Source: Pararhodobacter oceanensis
GTDB taxonomy: Bacteria; Pseudomonadota; Alphaproteobacteria; Rhodobacterales; Rhodobacteraceae
Direction of reading: 5' to 3'
Length of the DNA: 64,000 nt
Assembly (NCBI RefSeq): GCF_003076755.1
Contig: NZ_QDKM01000005.1
Span: 62,001 to 126,000 of the forward strand
The notes beneath the pieces were generated by a model. The model made no database searches, had not been told where the DNA came from, and worked only from the letters and a program-made list of their open reading frames with translations. Shown one piece after another: positions 55,070 through 63,008 of this stretch; the first letter of the stretch is position 1, and each line of letters starts with the position of its first letter. A program made the translations under genes and the position numbers.

Positions 55070-56686
55070 TCAGGCACTCGCGCGCAGTTTAGCTGCGTCT
55101 GACACCGTCTCCGGCGCAAGCCTGGAGGCGGTTTTTCGTAGGTGCTCGCCGGTGAATACCAGCATCAGCGCACCGCTCGACATCCGCCGCGCCTCGATTT
55201 GCAGGGGCTCGCCATCGGGCAATTGCATCTCGCCGGTGATCGGCAGCGCATCCGCTGCAGGGCGCCGCGCCAATGCGCCGATCCGCTGCCAAAGCTGTGT
55301 ATCGGTGCCCGCGGCGCTCCAGATTTTCAGCGCCTCGGGCAGGGTGACGGCGGTCAGCAGGTCCTCGTCTGCCGCGGGCCAAAGCAGCGAGAACACGCGG
55401 TTGGTCAGCACCAGATGGCCGTTCGGCGCAAACACCGCGATCGCCGCGTCGATCTGGTTGAGCACCGCCTGACTGGTCTCCATTTCGGCGCGCACATGGC
55501 GGGTGATACGGGTTTCCGAGGTGATATCCTCGATCAGAAACGCCAGCGCGCCATCAGGGTGCGGATTGGCACTGACGCGAAAGGTCTGGCCGTCGGGCAG
55601 GGTCCAAGTCTCATCAAATTCGGCCTGCGGTGAATAGCTTTCGATATCGAGCAGGCGCCGCGACCATGCGTGGTAATCGCGCGGCTCGGGCAGCACCCGC
55701 TTGTCGCGCATCCGGTTCAAAAACCCCTCAAGCCCAGGACGAGACAGGAGAAATTCCACCTCGAGCCCGGTCAGATCAATCAGCGCGGGATTGAAGATTT
55801 GCAGCCGCCGCGTGCGGTCGAATACCGCCAGTCCGGTCGGCAATGTGGCGAAGGTCTTGGTTAATGTCTGCACGAATTCCTGTTTCACCCGCTCGGCCCT
55901 TTGCGCCTCATCGGCGGGCACGGCAAAGCCCAAACGTCCGGCAGGGTCGCTGGTCCGGTTGACATCGAACCATAAATTGCGGCCCTGCGTGGCGGGATCG
56001 ACCAGGGCGAGGCGCTGCGGGTCGCCGATCTCGCCCTGCGGGAAGAGATTGGGCAGCGGCCATGTGGAAATCTCGGTCTGCGCGGCGAGGCGGAGCAGAT
56101 AGGCGCTATTCGCCCAGATCACCTGCCCGTCGCTATTCTCGCGCCAGAGCATGAAGGGCGCGCTGTCGATCAAGCCGCGCAGCAGCGCCAGTTCCGCCTG
56201 CAACGCGCGGTAGCTGAGCCGGTCGAGCGCGATCATCCCGCCCTCGGCCTGCGTATCGATCAATCGCAGCCGCAGGGTGTCGCCGCGCCGCTCAACCTCG
56301 AGTTCCAGCGCCGAGGATGGGCCGGGCGTGGTGTCGGGCGTGGTATCGGGCAACAGTTTGACGCGGTGATCGGCGGCGACCTGCGCAAGTTTACTGCCCA
56401 GATCGGGGAAATCCGCGTCGAGATGGGTGAGCAGCCGCTGCCAATCGCTCTGCACCCGACCGCCGCTGGCCGCGGATAACACGGTTAACAAAGCGGCGCC
56501 GGCGTCATTGGTGTCGATCAGCTCTTCGCCGGCAAAGAGAAAGGCGGCATCCCCGCCGCCAAGGGCGGGCGCGCGGCGGCTGCGGCGGTTTTTGCGGGGC
56601 AGGGCGGCGGTGATCAGCAAGACCGCTGCGACAGTGAGCGCCGAGGTTCCCGTGAGCACCAATGCCAGCAGAAGCGTTGATAACAT
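55070..56686 (-). CDS. Membrane-anchored PAS-domain protein without kinase domain
   Basis: The 538-residue protein has one N-terminal membrane helix (MLSTLLLALVLTGTSALTVA) and at least three PAS-like units: about 170-260, 280-390 (VFDRTRRLQIFNPALIDLTGL; FLIEDITSETR) and 400-500 (IAVFAPNGHLVLTNRVFSLLW). It stops where a histidine kinase phosphoacceptor domain would be expected. The inter-PAS linkers (EMETSQAVLNQIDAAI) look like kinase-associated PAS_7 modules. ATG at 56686 has AAGGTGG upstream; a start 10 codons earlier is possible. It lies on the same strand as regB, 87 bases downstream past a hairpin, so it could be a RegB-associated sensor or a relic of a larger kinase. Confidence 0.7.
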   Translation of the reverse strand: MLSTLLLALVLTGTSALTVAAVLLITAALPRKNRRSRRAPALGGGDAAFLFAGEELIDTNDAGAALLTVLSAASGGRVQSDWQRLLTHLDADFPDLGSKLAQVAADHRVKLLPDTTPDTTPGPSSALELEVERRGDTLRLRLIDTQAEGGMIALDRLSYRALQAELALLRGLIDSAPFMLWRENSDGQVIWANSAYLLRLAAQTEISTWPLPNLFPQGEIGDPQRLALVDPATQGRNLWFDVNRTSDPAGRLGFAVPADEAQRAERVKQEFVQTLTKTFATLPTGLAVFDRTRRLQIFNPALIDLTGLEVEFLLSRPGLEGFLNRMRDKRVLPEPRDYHAWSRRLLDIESYSPQAEFDETWTLPDGQTFRVSANPHPDGALAFLIEDITSETRITRHVRAEMETSQAVLNQIDAAIAVFAPNGHLVLTNRVFSLLWPAADEDLLTAVTLPEALKIWSAAGTDTQLWQRIGALARRPAADALPITGEMQLPDGEPLQIEARRMSSGALMLVFTGEHLRKTASRLAPETVSDAAKLRASA

Positions 56687-56735
56687 TTTGACCACCTTTT
56701 GCCGCAGAAAAAACACATTTGGCTTAGGTGACCCT

Positions 56736-56756
56736 GCGCCTTATTGGTTAAGGCGC
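56736..56756. terminator. Hairpin between regB and the PAS gene
   Basis: GCGCCTTA (56736-56743) pairs with TAAGGCGC (56749-56756) across a 5-base loop. There is no T-run directly after it on the minus strand, so it may attenuate rather than fully terminate. Confidence 0.4.
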
Positions 56757-56773
56757 GGTTAAGGATAAGTTGG

Positions 56774-58150
56774 CTAGCCGGTGGGAAAGCGCAGGTTCTC
56801 GCCCAGAGCACTGCGCGGATCGGCTTCGATAGCGCTGCGTGGCCAAGTCACCTGCGCCGTCGCGCCGAGTTTCTCGCCGGTATAGCCGCGCGGTGGTTGC
56901 GTGCCGGTATCATTGGCGAAAAACACCTCGGCGCCGGTGCGTTCGAGCAGGGTTTTGGCGATGAACAGGCCCAGCCCCATCCCCTCGTATTCCGGCCGCC
57001 GGTCGCTGCGGCGGTCGCGCAGATAGGGCTCGCCGATGCGTTTGAGCAGGTTCGCCGGATAGCCGGGCCCGTCGTCGATAATCCGCAGCCTGATCTGGCT
57101 GTCGGTCCAATCGGCCTCGACCCAGACGCGGCTATCGGCGAAATCCACCGCGTTCTGGATCAGGTTGCGCAGCCCGTGGATGATCTCGGGGCGGCGCAGG
57201 ATTTGCGGCATCGATTCAGGGTAATCGGGGTTCAGGGGATCGAAGGTAAATGCAATGCCACGTTCGATATGGGGGGCGGCGGCATCCGAGATGATCACCT
57301 CTAAGGGCGCGTGGCGGACATGCATATCGTCTTTGCCCGCCTGTCCCATCGAGCGCAGGATCGTGCGGCAGCGGTCGGCCTGTTCGCGGATCAACTGTGC
57401 ATCCTCGACCAGTTCCGGCGTATCACCGAGGGCGTCGATCAGCTCGGCCGAGACCAGTTTGATCGTCGCCAGCGGCGTGCCCAATTCATGCGCCGCGGCG
57501 GCGACCACCCCGCCCAGATCGGTCAGGGTTTGCTCGCGCGCCAAGGCCAGACGCATGGCCAAAAGCGCCTCGGCCAATTTGTGTTTCTCGGCGGCGATCG
57601 AGCGCGAATAGAGGCTGGTAAAGGCAATGCCGACAACCAGCGCCAGCCAGAAGCCAAAGCGGAACAGATCGGGCAGTTCCAGAATGCTGCCATCGCGCAG
57701 GCGCAGGGGCTCGAAGGACACCGCCAGCAGGGAGGCCAGCACAAAGGTCAACACGCCCAAGATCACCGTGCTGCGCAATTGCAGCGCTGTCGCCGAGATC
57801 GTCACCGGCGCGACCAGCATCAGCGCAAAGGGATTGTTCAAGCCACCGGTGAGGAACAGCAACAGCGACAATTGCGCCGCGTCAAAGGCCAGCGTCAGCA
57901 GGGTTTCGCTGTCGGAGAGGCGCTTGATCCGCGGATAGACAAAGCGGCTGAGCAGGTTGGTCAGCGCCGAAGCCCCCACCACGGCCAAGCAAAACACCAG
58001 CGAAAACTGCAGCTCCAACCCGTAATAGGCGACCAATAGCGCGGTGATCTGCCCCGCTACGGCCAGCCAGCGCACACGGGTCAGGGTTTCAAGGCGCACC
58101 CAATGACCCTGCGTTTCGCGGTTCATCAGACCCTGTTTTTCAATCGTCAT
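56774..58150 (-). CDS. regB: Redox-sensing histidine kinase RegB (PrrB)
   Basis: The 458-residue kinase (470 if the ATG at 58186 is used) has six N-terminal membrane helices and the quinone-sensing motif GGLNNPF. The H-box is AAAHELGTPLATI; exactly 40 residues after its His lies the redox Cys in DRCRTIL, the spacing of His225 and Cys265 in Rhodobacter capsulatus RegB. The ATPase motifs NLIQNAVDFA, DDGPGY and MGLGLFIAKTLLERTG follow. RegB phosphorylates RegA when the quinone pool is reduced. It is divergent from senC/regA, the known layout of the reg/prr locus. The exact start is uncertain; ATG at 58126 is also possible. Confidence 0.93.
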   Translation of the reverse strand: MTIEKQGLMNRETQGHWVRLETLTRVRWLAVAGQITALLVAYYGLELQFSLVFCLAVVGASALTNLLSRFVYPRIKRLSDSETLLTLAFDAAQLSLLLFLTGGLNNPFALMLVAPVTISATALQLRSTVILGVLTFVLASLLAVSFEPLRLRDGSILELPDLFRFGFWLALVVGIAFTSLYSRSIAAEKHKLAEALLAMRLALAREQTLTDLGGVVAAAAHELGTPLATIKLVSAELIDALGDTPELVEDAQLIREQADRCRTILRSMGQAGKDDMHVRHAPLEVIISDAAAPHIERGIAFTFDPLNPDYPESMPQILRRPEIIHGLRNLIQNAVDFADSRVWVEADWTDSQIRLRIIDDGPGYPANLLKRIGEPYLRDRRSDRRPEYEGMGLGLFIAKTLLERTGAEVFFANDTGTQPPRGYTGEKLGATAQVTWPRSAIEADPRSALGENLRFPTG

Positions 58151-58248
58151 AAAGCGGCCTGTTGTCGCGGTAAGGGGTTTGACCATTGTTAAGCAGCCGG
58201 TGCTGGGGCATCAAGCACAACAGTGGACCGGACATGCGAGGGGAAAAG

Positions 58249-58869
58249 ATGATTCGAGCATATTCCATTGGTGCAGCGTCATTCCTCGCTGTGGTGTTGG
58301 GCGTGATGGGCTATCTGATGTATGGCGGCAATAGCGACGATCCGTTCGCCCCCTGCCGCACCACCGCCATGCAGGGCGGGCTGGATGCCATCGGCGGGCC
58401 GTTTGAACTGATCAACGCCCAAGGCGAGACGGTCACCGACGCGGATGTGATCACCCAGCCGTCGATGGTCTATTTCGGATATACCTTCTGCCCCGATGTT
58501 TGTCCGCTGGATATGGCGCGCAATGCTTTGGCGACCGAGATTTTGGAAGACGAAGGCCATATCGTGCAGCCGGTGTTCATCACCATCGACCCGCGCCGCG
58601 ACACGCCCGAGGTTGTCGGTGAATTCGCCAGTATTTTCCATGACCGCGCAGTCGGGCTGACCGGCAGCGATGAACAGGTCCGCGCTGCCTCGCGCGCCTA
58701 CCGCACCTTCTATTCGGCGCATCAATCGGATGATGATTTCTATCTCGTCGATCATTCGACCTTTACCTATCTGGTGATGCCCGGCCATGGCACCGTCGAG
58801 GTTCTGCGGCAGGATCTGACCGCCGAGCAGGTCGCGCAAACCGCGCAATGTTTCATTGAGCGTGCGTAA
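58249..58869 (+). CDS. senC: SCO1/SenC/PrrC-family copper protein
   Basis: The 206-residue protein has an N-terminal signal anchor (AYSIGAASFLAVVLGVMGYLMY) and a periplasmic thioredoxin-like domain with the copper-binding FCPDVCP (CxxxC). A distal His (VDHSTFTYLV) completes the site. It helps assemble the Cu-A/Cu-B centres of cytochrome c oxidase and, in Rhodobacter, links oxidase activity to RegB/PrrB. GAGGGG supports the ATG at 58249; ATG at 58234 is an alternative. It lies between divergent regB and regA, 81 bases before regA. Confidence 0.93.
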   Translation: MIRAYSIGAASFLAVVLGVMGYLMYGGNSDDPFAPCRTTAMQGGLDAIGGPFELINAQGETVTDADVITQPSMVYFGYTFCPDVCPLDMARNALATEILEDEGHIVQPVFITIDPRRDTPEVVGEFASIFHDRAVGLTGSDEQVRAASRAYRTFYSAHQSDDDFYLVDHSTFTYLVMPGHGTVEVLRQDLTAEQVAQTAQCFIERA

Positions 58870-58950
58870 TTAATTGCGCTTTTCACCGCGCCGGGATTTG
58901 ACCTCGGCGGGTGCAATGCCTAGATCAAGTGCAAACAAAAGGGACTCGGC

Positions 58951-59508
58951 ATGGCTGACGATGTTGCACTCGATTTGGGCCAGGATCCGTCGCTGCTTCT
59001 GGTGGATGACGATGAGGTTTTTCTCAAGCGTTTAGGCCGCGCGATGGAGCGGCGCGGCTTTGCCGTCGAGATGGCCAATTCGGTGGCTGCGGGCCGCGCT
59101 CTGGCGACCGCGAGGCCGCCCGCCTATGCGGTGATCGACCTGCGGCTTGAGGATGGCAACGGGCTGGATGTGGTCGAAGTGCTGCGCGCGAAACGTCCCG
59201 ATGCACGGATCGTGGTGCTGACCGGTTACGGTGCGATTGCCACCGCCGTGGCGGCGGTGAAAATTGGTGCTACCGACTATCTGTCGAAACCAGCCGACGC
59301 CGAAGAGGTGGTCAACGCGCTGTTGCAACGCGGCGATGCGGTGCTGCCCGAGCCGCCGGACAACCCGATGTCCGCCGACCGCGTGCGTTGGGAGCATATC
59401 CAGCGTGTCTATGAGCAATGCGACCGCAATGTCAGCGAGACCGCGCGGCGGTTGTCGATGCACCGGCGGACCCTGCAGCGGATTCTGGCCAAGCGTAGCC
59501 CGCGGTAA
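58951..59508 (+). CDS. regA: Redox response regulator RegA (PrrA/ActR)
   Basis: The 185-residue protein has a receiver domain with LLVDDDEVF acidic pocket, phosphorylated Asp63 (AVIDLRLEDG), Thr/Ser in VVLTGYG and Lys in YLSKPAD. A short Pro-rich linker (LPEPPDNP) and a Fis-type helix-turn-helix (NVSETARRLSMHRRTLQRIL) follow. Asp63 and overall length equal those of Rhodobacter RegA. It globally controls photosynthesis, respiration, nitrogen and carbon fixation genes under low oxygen. The cluster with regB and senC makes the assignment secure. Confidence 0.96.
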   Translation: MADDVALDLGQDPSLLLVDDDEVFLKRLGRAMERRGFAVEMANSVAAGRALATARPPAYAVIDLRLEDGNGLDVVEVLRAKRPDARIVVLTGYGAIATAVAAVKIGATDYLSKPADAEEVVNALLQRGDAVLPEPPDNPMSADRVRWEHIQRVYEQCDRNVSETARRLSMHRRTLQRILAKRSPR

Positions 59509-59541
59509 GCCTTTGATCTGACGGGTCTATTTGCGACCGTG

Positions 59542-60003
59542 CTATTTGCGGCTAGGGGTCGGCTCGTCAGGCTGTTCCAGCTCGGAGCGTAGATCGCGCA
59601 AGAGCGGCAGCACGGTGCGGATACGCGCGGTGCCCAGTTTCTCGGCCAGCCCTGAAATCACCGGCGATATCGCGCGGATCGCGTCTTCGCGGGCGCGCAG
59701 ACCGGCGGGGCTGATGGTGACGAATTTGCGCCGCGCGTCATCCCAATCCGGCCTGATATGCACATGCCCCGCAACCTCGAGTTTGCGCAAAGTGTTGGTC
59801 ATCGCCCCGCGGGTCACATGGAACGCCTTGGCCAGTTGCGCGGGCGTGCGGTCTTCGGTGGTGCGCGCCAGATGGTTGAGCACCGAAAACTGCGACAGCT
59901 CCAACCCCTTGGGCAGATGTTTGACCACCCGCGCGCGGGCCAGTTGATCGGCCATGAAGAGTTCGGCAAACAGCGAGACCGCCAGATCGTCAGAGGTTTT
60001 CAT
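59542..60003 (-). CDS. MarR-family transcriptional regulator
   Basis: The 153-residue protein has a winged-helix domain (LSQFSVLNHLARTTEDRTPAQLAKAFHVTRGAMTNTLRKLEVAGHVHIRPDWDDARRKFVTISPAG) between N- and C-terminal dimerisation helices, as in MarR. The wing DDARRKFV is characteristic. The ligand and targets are unknown; the adjacent nitrilase-family gene, which it overlaps by 14 bases, may be co-regulated. ATG at 60003 was chosen because family similarity begins there. Confidence 0.88.
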   Translation of the reverse strand: MKTSDDLAVSLFAELFMADQLARARVVKHLPKGLELSQFSVLNHLARTTEDRTPAQLAKAFHVTRGAMTNTLRKLEVAGHVHIRPDWDDARRKFVTISPAGLRAREDAIRAISPVISGLAEKLGTARIRTVLPLLRDLRSELEQPDEPTPSRK

Positions 60004-60844
60004 AATCAACCCTGTGCAGATCATAAGCGCGGTCATGGGTCAGCGCGGGGATGCGTTGGCGGGCATCTGTGACCGCATCAAGGTCAAGATCGGCATAGAT
60101 CACGGAGGGCTCACGGCCTGCATCCGCCAGCACCTCGCCCCAAGGTGCCACCGCCAGCGCATGGCCCCAGGTCTCGCGGCTGCGGCCGGTGCTATGCGGA
60201 TGGGTGCCGGTCTGGGCGGGCGCCAGAACATAACAGCCGGTCTCGATGGCGCGGGCGCGCAACAGGGTCTCCCAATGTGCGGCACCGGTGACGGGGCTGA
60301 AGGCCGAGGGCACGGTGATGATCTGGGCGCCGGCCTGCGCCAGATCGCGGTAGAGCGCGGCAAAGCGCAGGTCATAACAGACGGTCATGCCGATGGCGCC
60401 GATGGGGGTTTGCGCCAGCACCGCGCGCGCACCCGGACGGATTGCGGCGGATTCGCGGTAGGTCTCGGATTCGGAGACCTGCACATCGAACATATGGATC
60501 TTGTCATAGCGCGCGGCGATCTGCCCCTCGGGGGTGATCAATAGCGAGCGATTGGCGAAACGGCCCTCGGGATCATCGGTTTTCACCACGACCGAGCCCG
60601 CGAGCAGCCAGATACCGGCGCGCGCGGCCTCTTCGCGCATCATCGCCAGCACCGGATCATTCGCCTCATCCCGTAGAACCTCATGCTGGTGTTTGCGGCT
60701 GGTCGAGACGCAATTGGTCACCTCGGGCGTCAGCACAATGCCAGCGCCACCCGCCACCGCCTGCCGGATCGCCGCGCGCACCGGCGCGACATTCTCGGCA
60801 GGTACATCACCGACAGAAAGCTGGAGGAGACCCGCGCGGATCAA
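59990..60844 (-). CDS. Carbon-nitrogen hydrolase (Nit1/Nit2-like amidase)
   Basis: The 284-residue protein of the nitrilase superfamily has the Glu-Lys-Cys triad: Glu in VLTPEVTN (about residue 41), Lys in RYDKIHMFDV, and Cys in GMTVCYDLRFAALYR. AHWETLLRARAIE supplies the second conserved Glu. The sequence is closest to Nit1/Nit2-type deaminated-glutathione or omega-amidases; the exact substrate is not proven. It starts 3 bases after grxC ends and overlaps the MarR gene, so grxC-nit-marR form one unit. Confidence 0.88.
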   Translation of the reverse strand: MIRAGLLQLSVGDVPAENVAPVRAAIRQAVAGGAGIVLTPEVTNCVSTSRKHQHEVLRDEANDPVLAMMREEAARAGIWLLAGSVVVKTDDPEGRFANRSLLITPEGQIAARYDKIHMFDVQVSESETYRESAAIRPGARAVLAQTPIGAIGMTVCYDLRFAALYRDLAQAGAQIITVPSAFSPVTGAAHWETLLRARAIETGCYVLAPAQTGTHPHSTGRSRETWGHALAVAPWGEVLADAGREPSVIYADLDLDAVTDARQRIPALTHDRAYDLHRVDYENL

Positions 60845-60847
60845 CGC

Positions 60848-61108
60848 TCAGGCGCCATTGAGCAGCGGATCGAGCCCGCCGCGCCGGTCAAGCGCGTGCA
60901 ACTCGTCGCTGCCGCCAATATGCGCGCCATCGATGAAAATCTGCGGCACCGTGCGTTTGCCCTTGGCGCGCTGGATCATCTCGGCTTTGCGGTCGGGGTT
61001 TTTCATCACGTCGATCTCGGTGAACGAGGCGCCTTTTTGGGTCAGCAGCCGCTTGGCGGCGTGGCAGAAGCCGCAAAACGGCGAGGAGTAAATTTCGATC
61101 TTGGCCAT
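60848..61108 (-). CDS. grxC: Glutaredoxin 3
   Basis: The 86-residue protein has the active site SSPFCGFCHAAKRLL (CGFC rather than the common CPYC) and the TVPQIFIDG cis-Pro and GGSDELHAL glutathione-binding motifs. It reduces disulfides using glutathione. ATG at 61108 has AAGGA 7 bases upstream; GTG at 61114 would add two residues. Pairing with a Nit-type amidase that may repair deaminated glutathione is a sensible context. Confidence 0.93.
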   Translation of the reverse strand: MAKIEIYSSPFCGFCHAAKRLLTQKGASFTEIDVMKNPDRKAEMIQRAKGKRTVPQIFIDGAHIGGSDELHALDRRGGLDPLLNGA

Positions 61109-61216
61109 ATGCACATCCTTTTGCCTTGCCTCAAAGATGTAGTGACCCGCGCTTCACTTGTGAACCGCAATCATCGGGTTTCACCGGCTATACCGGGGAT
61201 ATCGCGGGGCAAATCC

Positions 61217-62017
61217 CTATATCTGGCGTTTTGCCCGTGCCATAACGGCCACATCTACGTGATCGGCACCGGCGGCAAAGCAGGCCTCGGCGGCGGCGGC
61301 GAGCGTCGCGCCCGAGGTCATCACGTCGTCGACCAGCAGGATATGGCGCCCGGTGATGCGCGCGGCGTGCCGTGGATGGGCGGCAATCGCGCCCTGCATA
61401 TTCTCGAAACGCCCTTCGCGTGTGCGGCCATCCTGCGAGCTGGTGCGGCGGATACGGCGCAACAGATCGGGGCAGGCGGGGCGCGCGACCTCCTGCGCCA
61501 GTGCTCTGGCCAGCAGCGCGGATTGGTTAAACCGGCGCTGAAACAGCCGCGTGGGGTGCAAAGGCACCGGCGCGATCAGCGTGTCGGGCCGGATCAGCCC
61601 CGCGCAACGCCGCGCCAGCCAGCGCGCGGCAGGGGCGGCGATATCATGGCGGTCGCCGTGTTTGAGCGCCAACACCAGCCGCCGCGCGCTGTCGCTATAG
61701 ACCAGCGCGGCGCGGCCATGGCTCCACGGGCGGGCGATGCGCAGGCAGTCGTCGCAGTGCACCGGCGCATCCTCAAGCGGGCCGGGCAGGGGCGTGCCGC
61801 AGTGATCACAGGCGAGCCCGTCGATAAAGGGGGTGTTGGTCCAGCAGGCGGCGCAGAGAAGACCGGCGCGGCGCACCGGCGTGCTGCAGGCCAGACAATG
61901 CGGCGGGTAGAGCGTGTTGAGCAGGTGGCGCAGGGCGATGGCAGGCAGGGTCTCGGGCAGGGGGTCTGCATGGGGTTTCGGGCTGGTGTCGGCATGGGAT
62001 TCGGGGTGCGTATCCAC
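61217..62017 (-). CDS. comF: ComF-family phosphoribosyltransferase-like protein
   Basis: The 266-residue protein has an N-terminal zinc-finger region with paired Cys (CLACSTPV; CAAC; CDHCGTPL; CDDC) and a C-terminal phosphoribosyltransferase fold with the PRPP loop ILLVDDVMTSGATL. It also has the ComF signature APVPLHPTRLFQRRFNQSALLA. ComF homologues are needed for DNA uptake in competent bacteria; here the role is inferred from family only. The start is uncertain: GTG at 62017 avoids overlap with the divergent methyltransferase, while ATG codons at 62080-62086 would overlap it. Confidence 0.85.
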   Translation of the reverse strand: MDTHPESHADTSPKPHADPLPETLPAIALRHLLNTLYPPHCLACSTPVRRAGLLCAACWTNTPFIDGLACDHCGTPLPGPLEDAPVHCDDCLRIARPWSHGRAALVYSDSARRLVLALKHGDRHDIAAPAARWLARRCAGLIRPDTLIAPVPLHPTRLFQRRFNQSALLARALAQEVARPACPDLLRRIRRTSSQDGRTREGRFENMQGAIAAHPRHAARITGRHILLVDDVMTSGATLAAAAEACFAAGADHVDVAVMARAKRQI

Positions 62018-62075
62018 GGGGCTGCGGCAAGTGCTCCTCTTGACTTCACCGCTGCGGGCGCCAAACACAGACCTC

Positions 62076-62936
62076 ATGAGCATATCCACTCCCCCGACCC
62101 TGACCGACCGCGCCGCGCTGGAGCGGTTTCGCGCCCGCGCCTGCAAAAACCCTGCGTTCTTTCTGCAAGAGGACGCGGCGGATGAGGTTCAGGAGAGACT
62201 CAACGAGGTTAACAGAACCTTTACAAAGCCCGCTGTGGTGACAGGTTTTCCGCAAATCTGGCAGGATCGGCTGCAAGACGCGCGGATTGTGGCGGATGCG
62301 CCGGTGCTTGATCTGCAGGTTGGCGCGCATGATCTGGTGATCCACGCGCTGGCGCTGCATTGGGCGGATGACCCGATCGGGCAGATTATCCAATGCCGCC
62401 GCGCGCTCACGCCCGACGGGCTGTTCATCGGGGTGATGTTTGGCGGCCAAAGCCTGCATGAGCTGCGCGCGGTGCTGGCGCAGGCCGAGGCGGATGTGAC
62501 CGGCGGGCTGTCGCCGCGCGTCGTGCCGATGGCGGAAATCCGTGATCTGGGGGCGCTGTTGCAACGCGCCGAACTGGCGCTGCCGGTGGCAGACGGGTTC
62601 ACCCGGCAGATCCTCTACCGCGATTTTCAGCATCTGGTGCGCGATCTGCGCGGTATGGGTGAAAGCAACGCTTTGGCCAGCCGCCACCGCGCGCCGATGC
62701 GCCGCGATGTGCTGGCGCGGGCCGAGGCGCTATACCGTGAGATGTTCGCCGATGACGAGGGGCGACTGATCGCCAGTGTCGAGACGATCTTCCTCACCGG
62801 TTGGGCGCCCGCCGAGAGCCAGCAGAAGCCGCTGCGCCCCGGAAGCGCCGCCGCGCGGCTGGCGGATGCGCTGGGCGCCACCGAAACACCGCTGGAACCG
62901 GCGCCGATTGCCGCACCCAAGCCCACCAAGGATTGA
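62076..62936 (+). CDS. Degenerate type 11 methyltransferase (BioC/NDUFAF5-like)
   Basis: The 286-residue protein resembles the methyltransferase family of NDUFAF5/BioC in its second half: HDLVIHALALHWADDPIGQI, LTPDGLFIGVMFGGQSLHELRAVL and GGLSPRVVPMAEIRDLGALLQRAEL. The region where the glycine-rich AdoMet motif I (VLDLGCGTG) should lie is shortened and has no GxGxG, so cofactor binding is doubtful. A Pro- and Ala-rich tail ends the protein. The family methylates or hydroxylates other targets; this member may be a non-catalytic relic or an assembly factor. Confidence 0.72.
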   Translation: MSISTPPTLTDRAALERFRARACKNPAFFLQEDAADEVQERLNEVNRTFTKPAVVTGFPQIWQDRLQDARIVADAPVLDLQVGAHDLVIHALALHWADDPIGQIIQCRRALTPDGLFIGVMFGGQSLHELRAVLAQAEADVTGGLSPRVVPMAEIRDLGALLQRAELALPVADGFTRQILYRDFQHLVRDLRGMGESNALASRHRAPMRRDVLARAEALYREMFADDEGRLIASVETIFLTGWAPAESQQKPLRPGSAAARLADALGATETPLEPAPIAAPKPTKD

Positions 62937-63008
62937 CCCCGCGCGCAACCCCGCTAACTCAGGGCGGATGCCACCCCCTGCGATCCAGGAAGCCCATGAA
63001 GGATGCCC

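Noticed and set aside
55062-55075. GCCTGATTTCAGGC as a terminator after trxA.
   Set aside because: The loop is only two bases, there is no T-run, and it overlaps the convergent stop codon.
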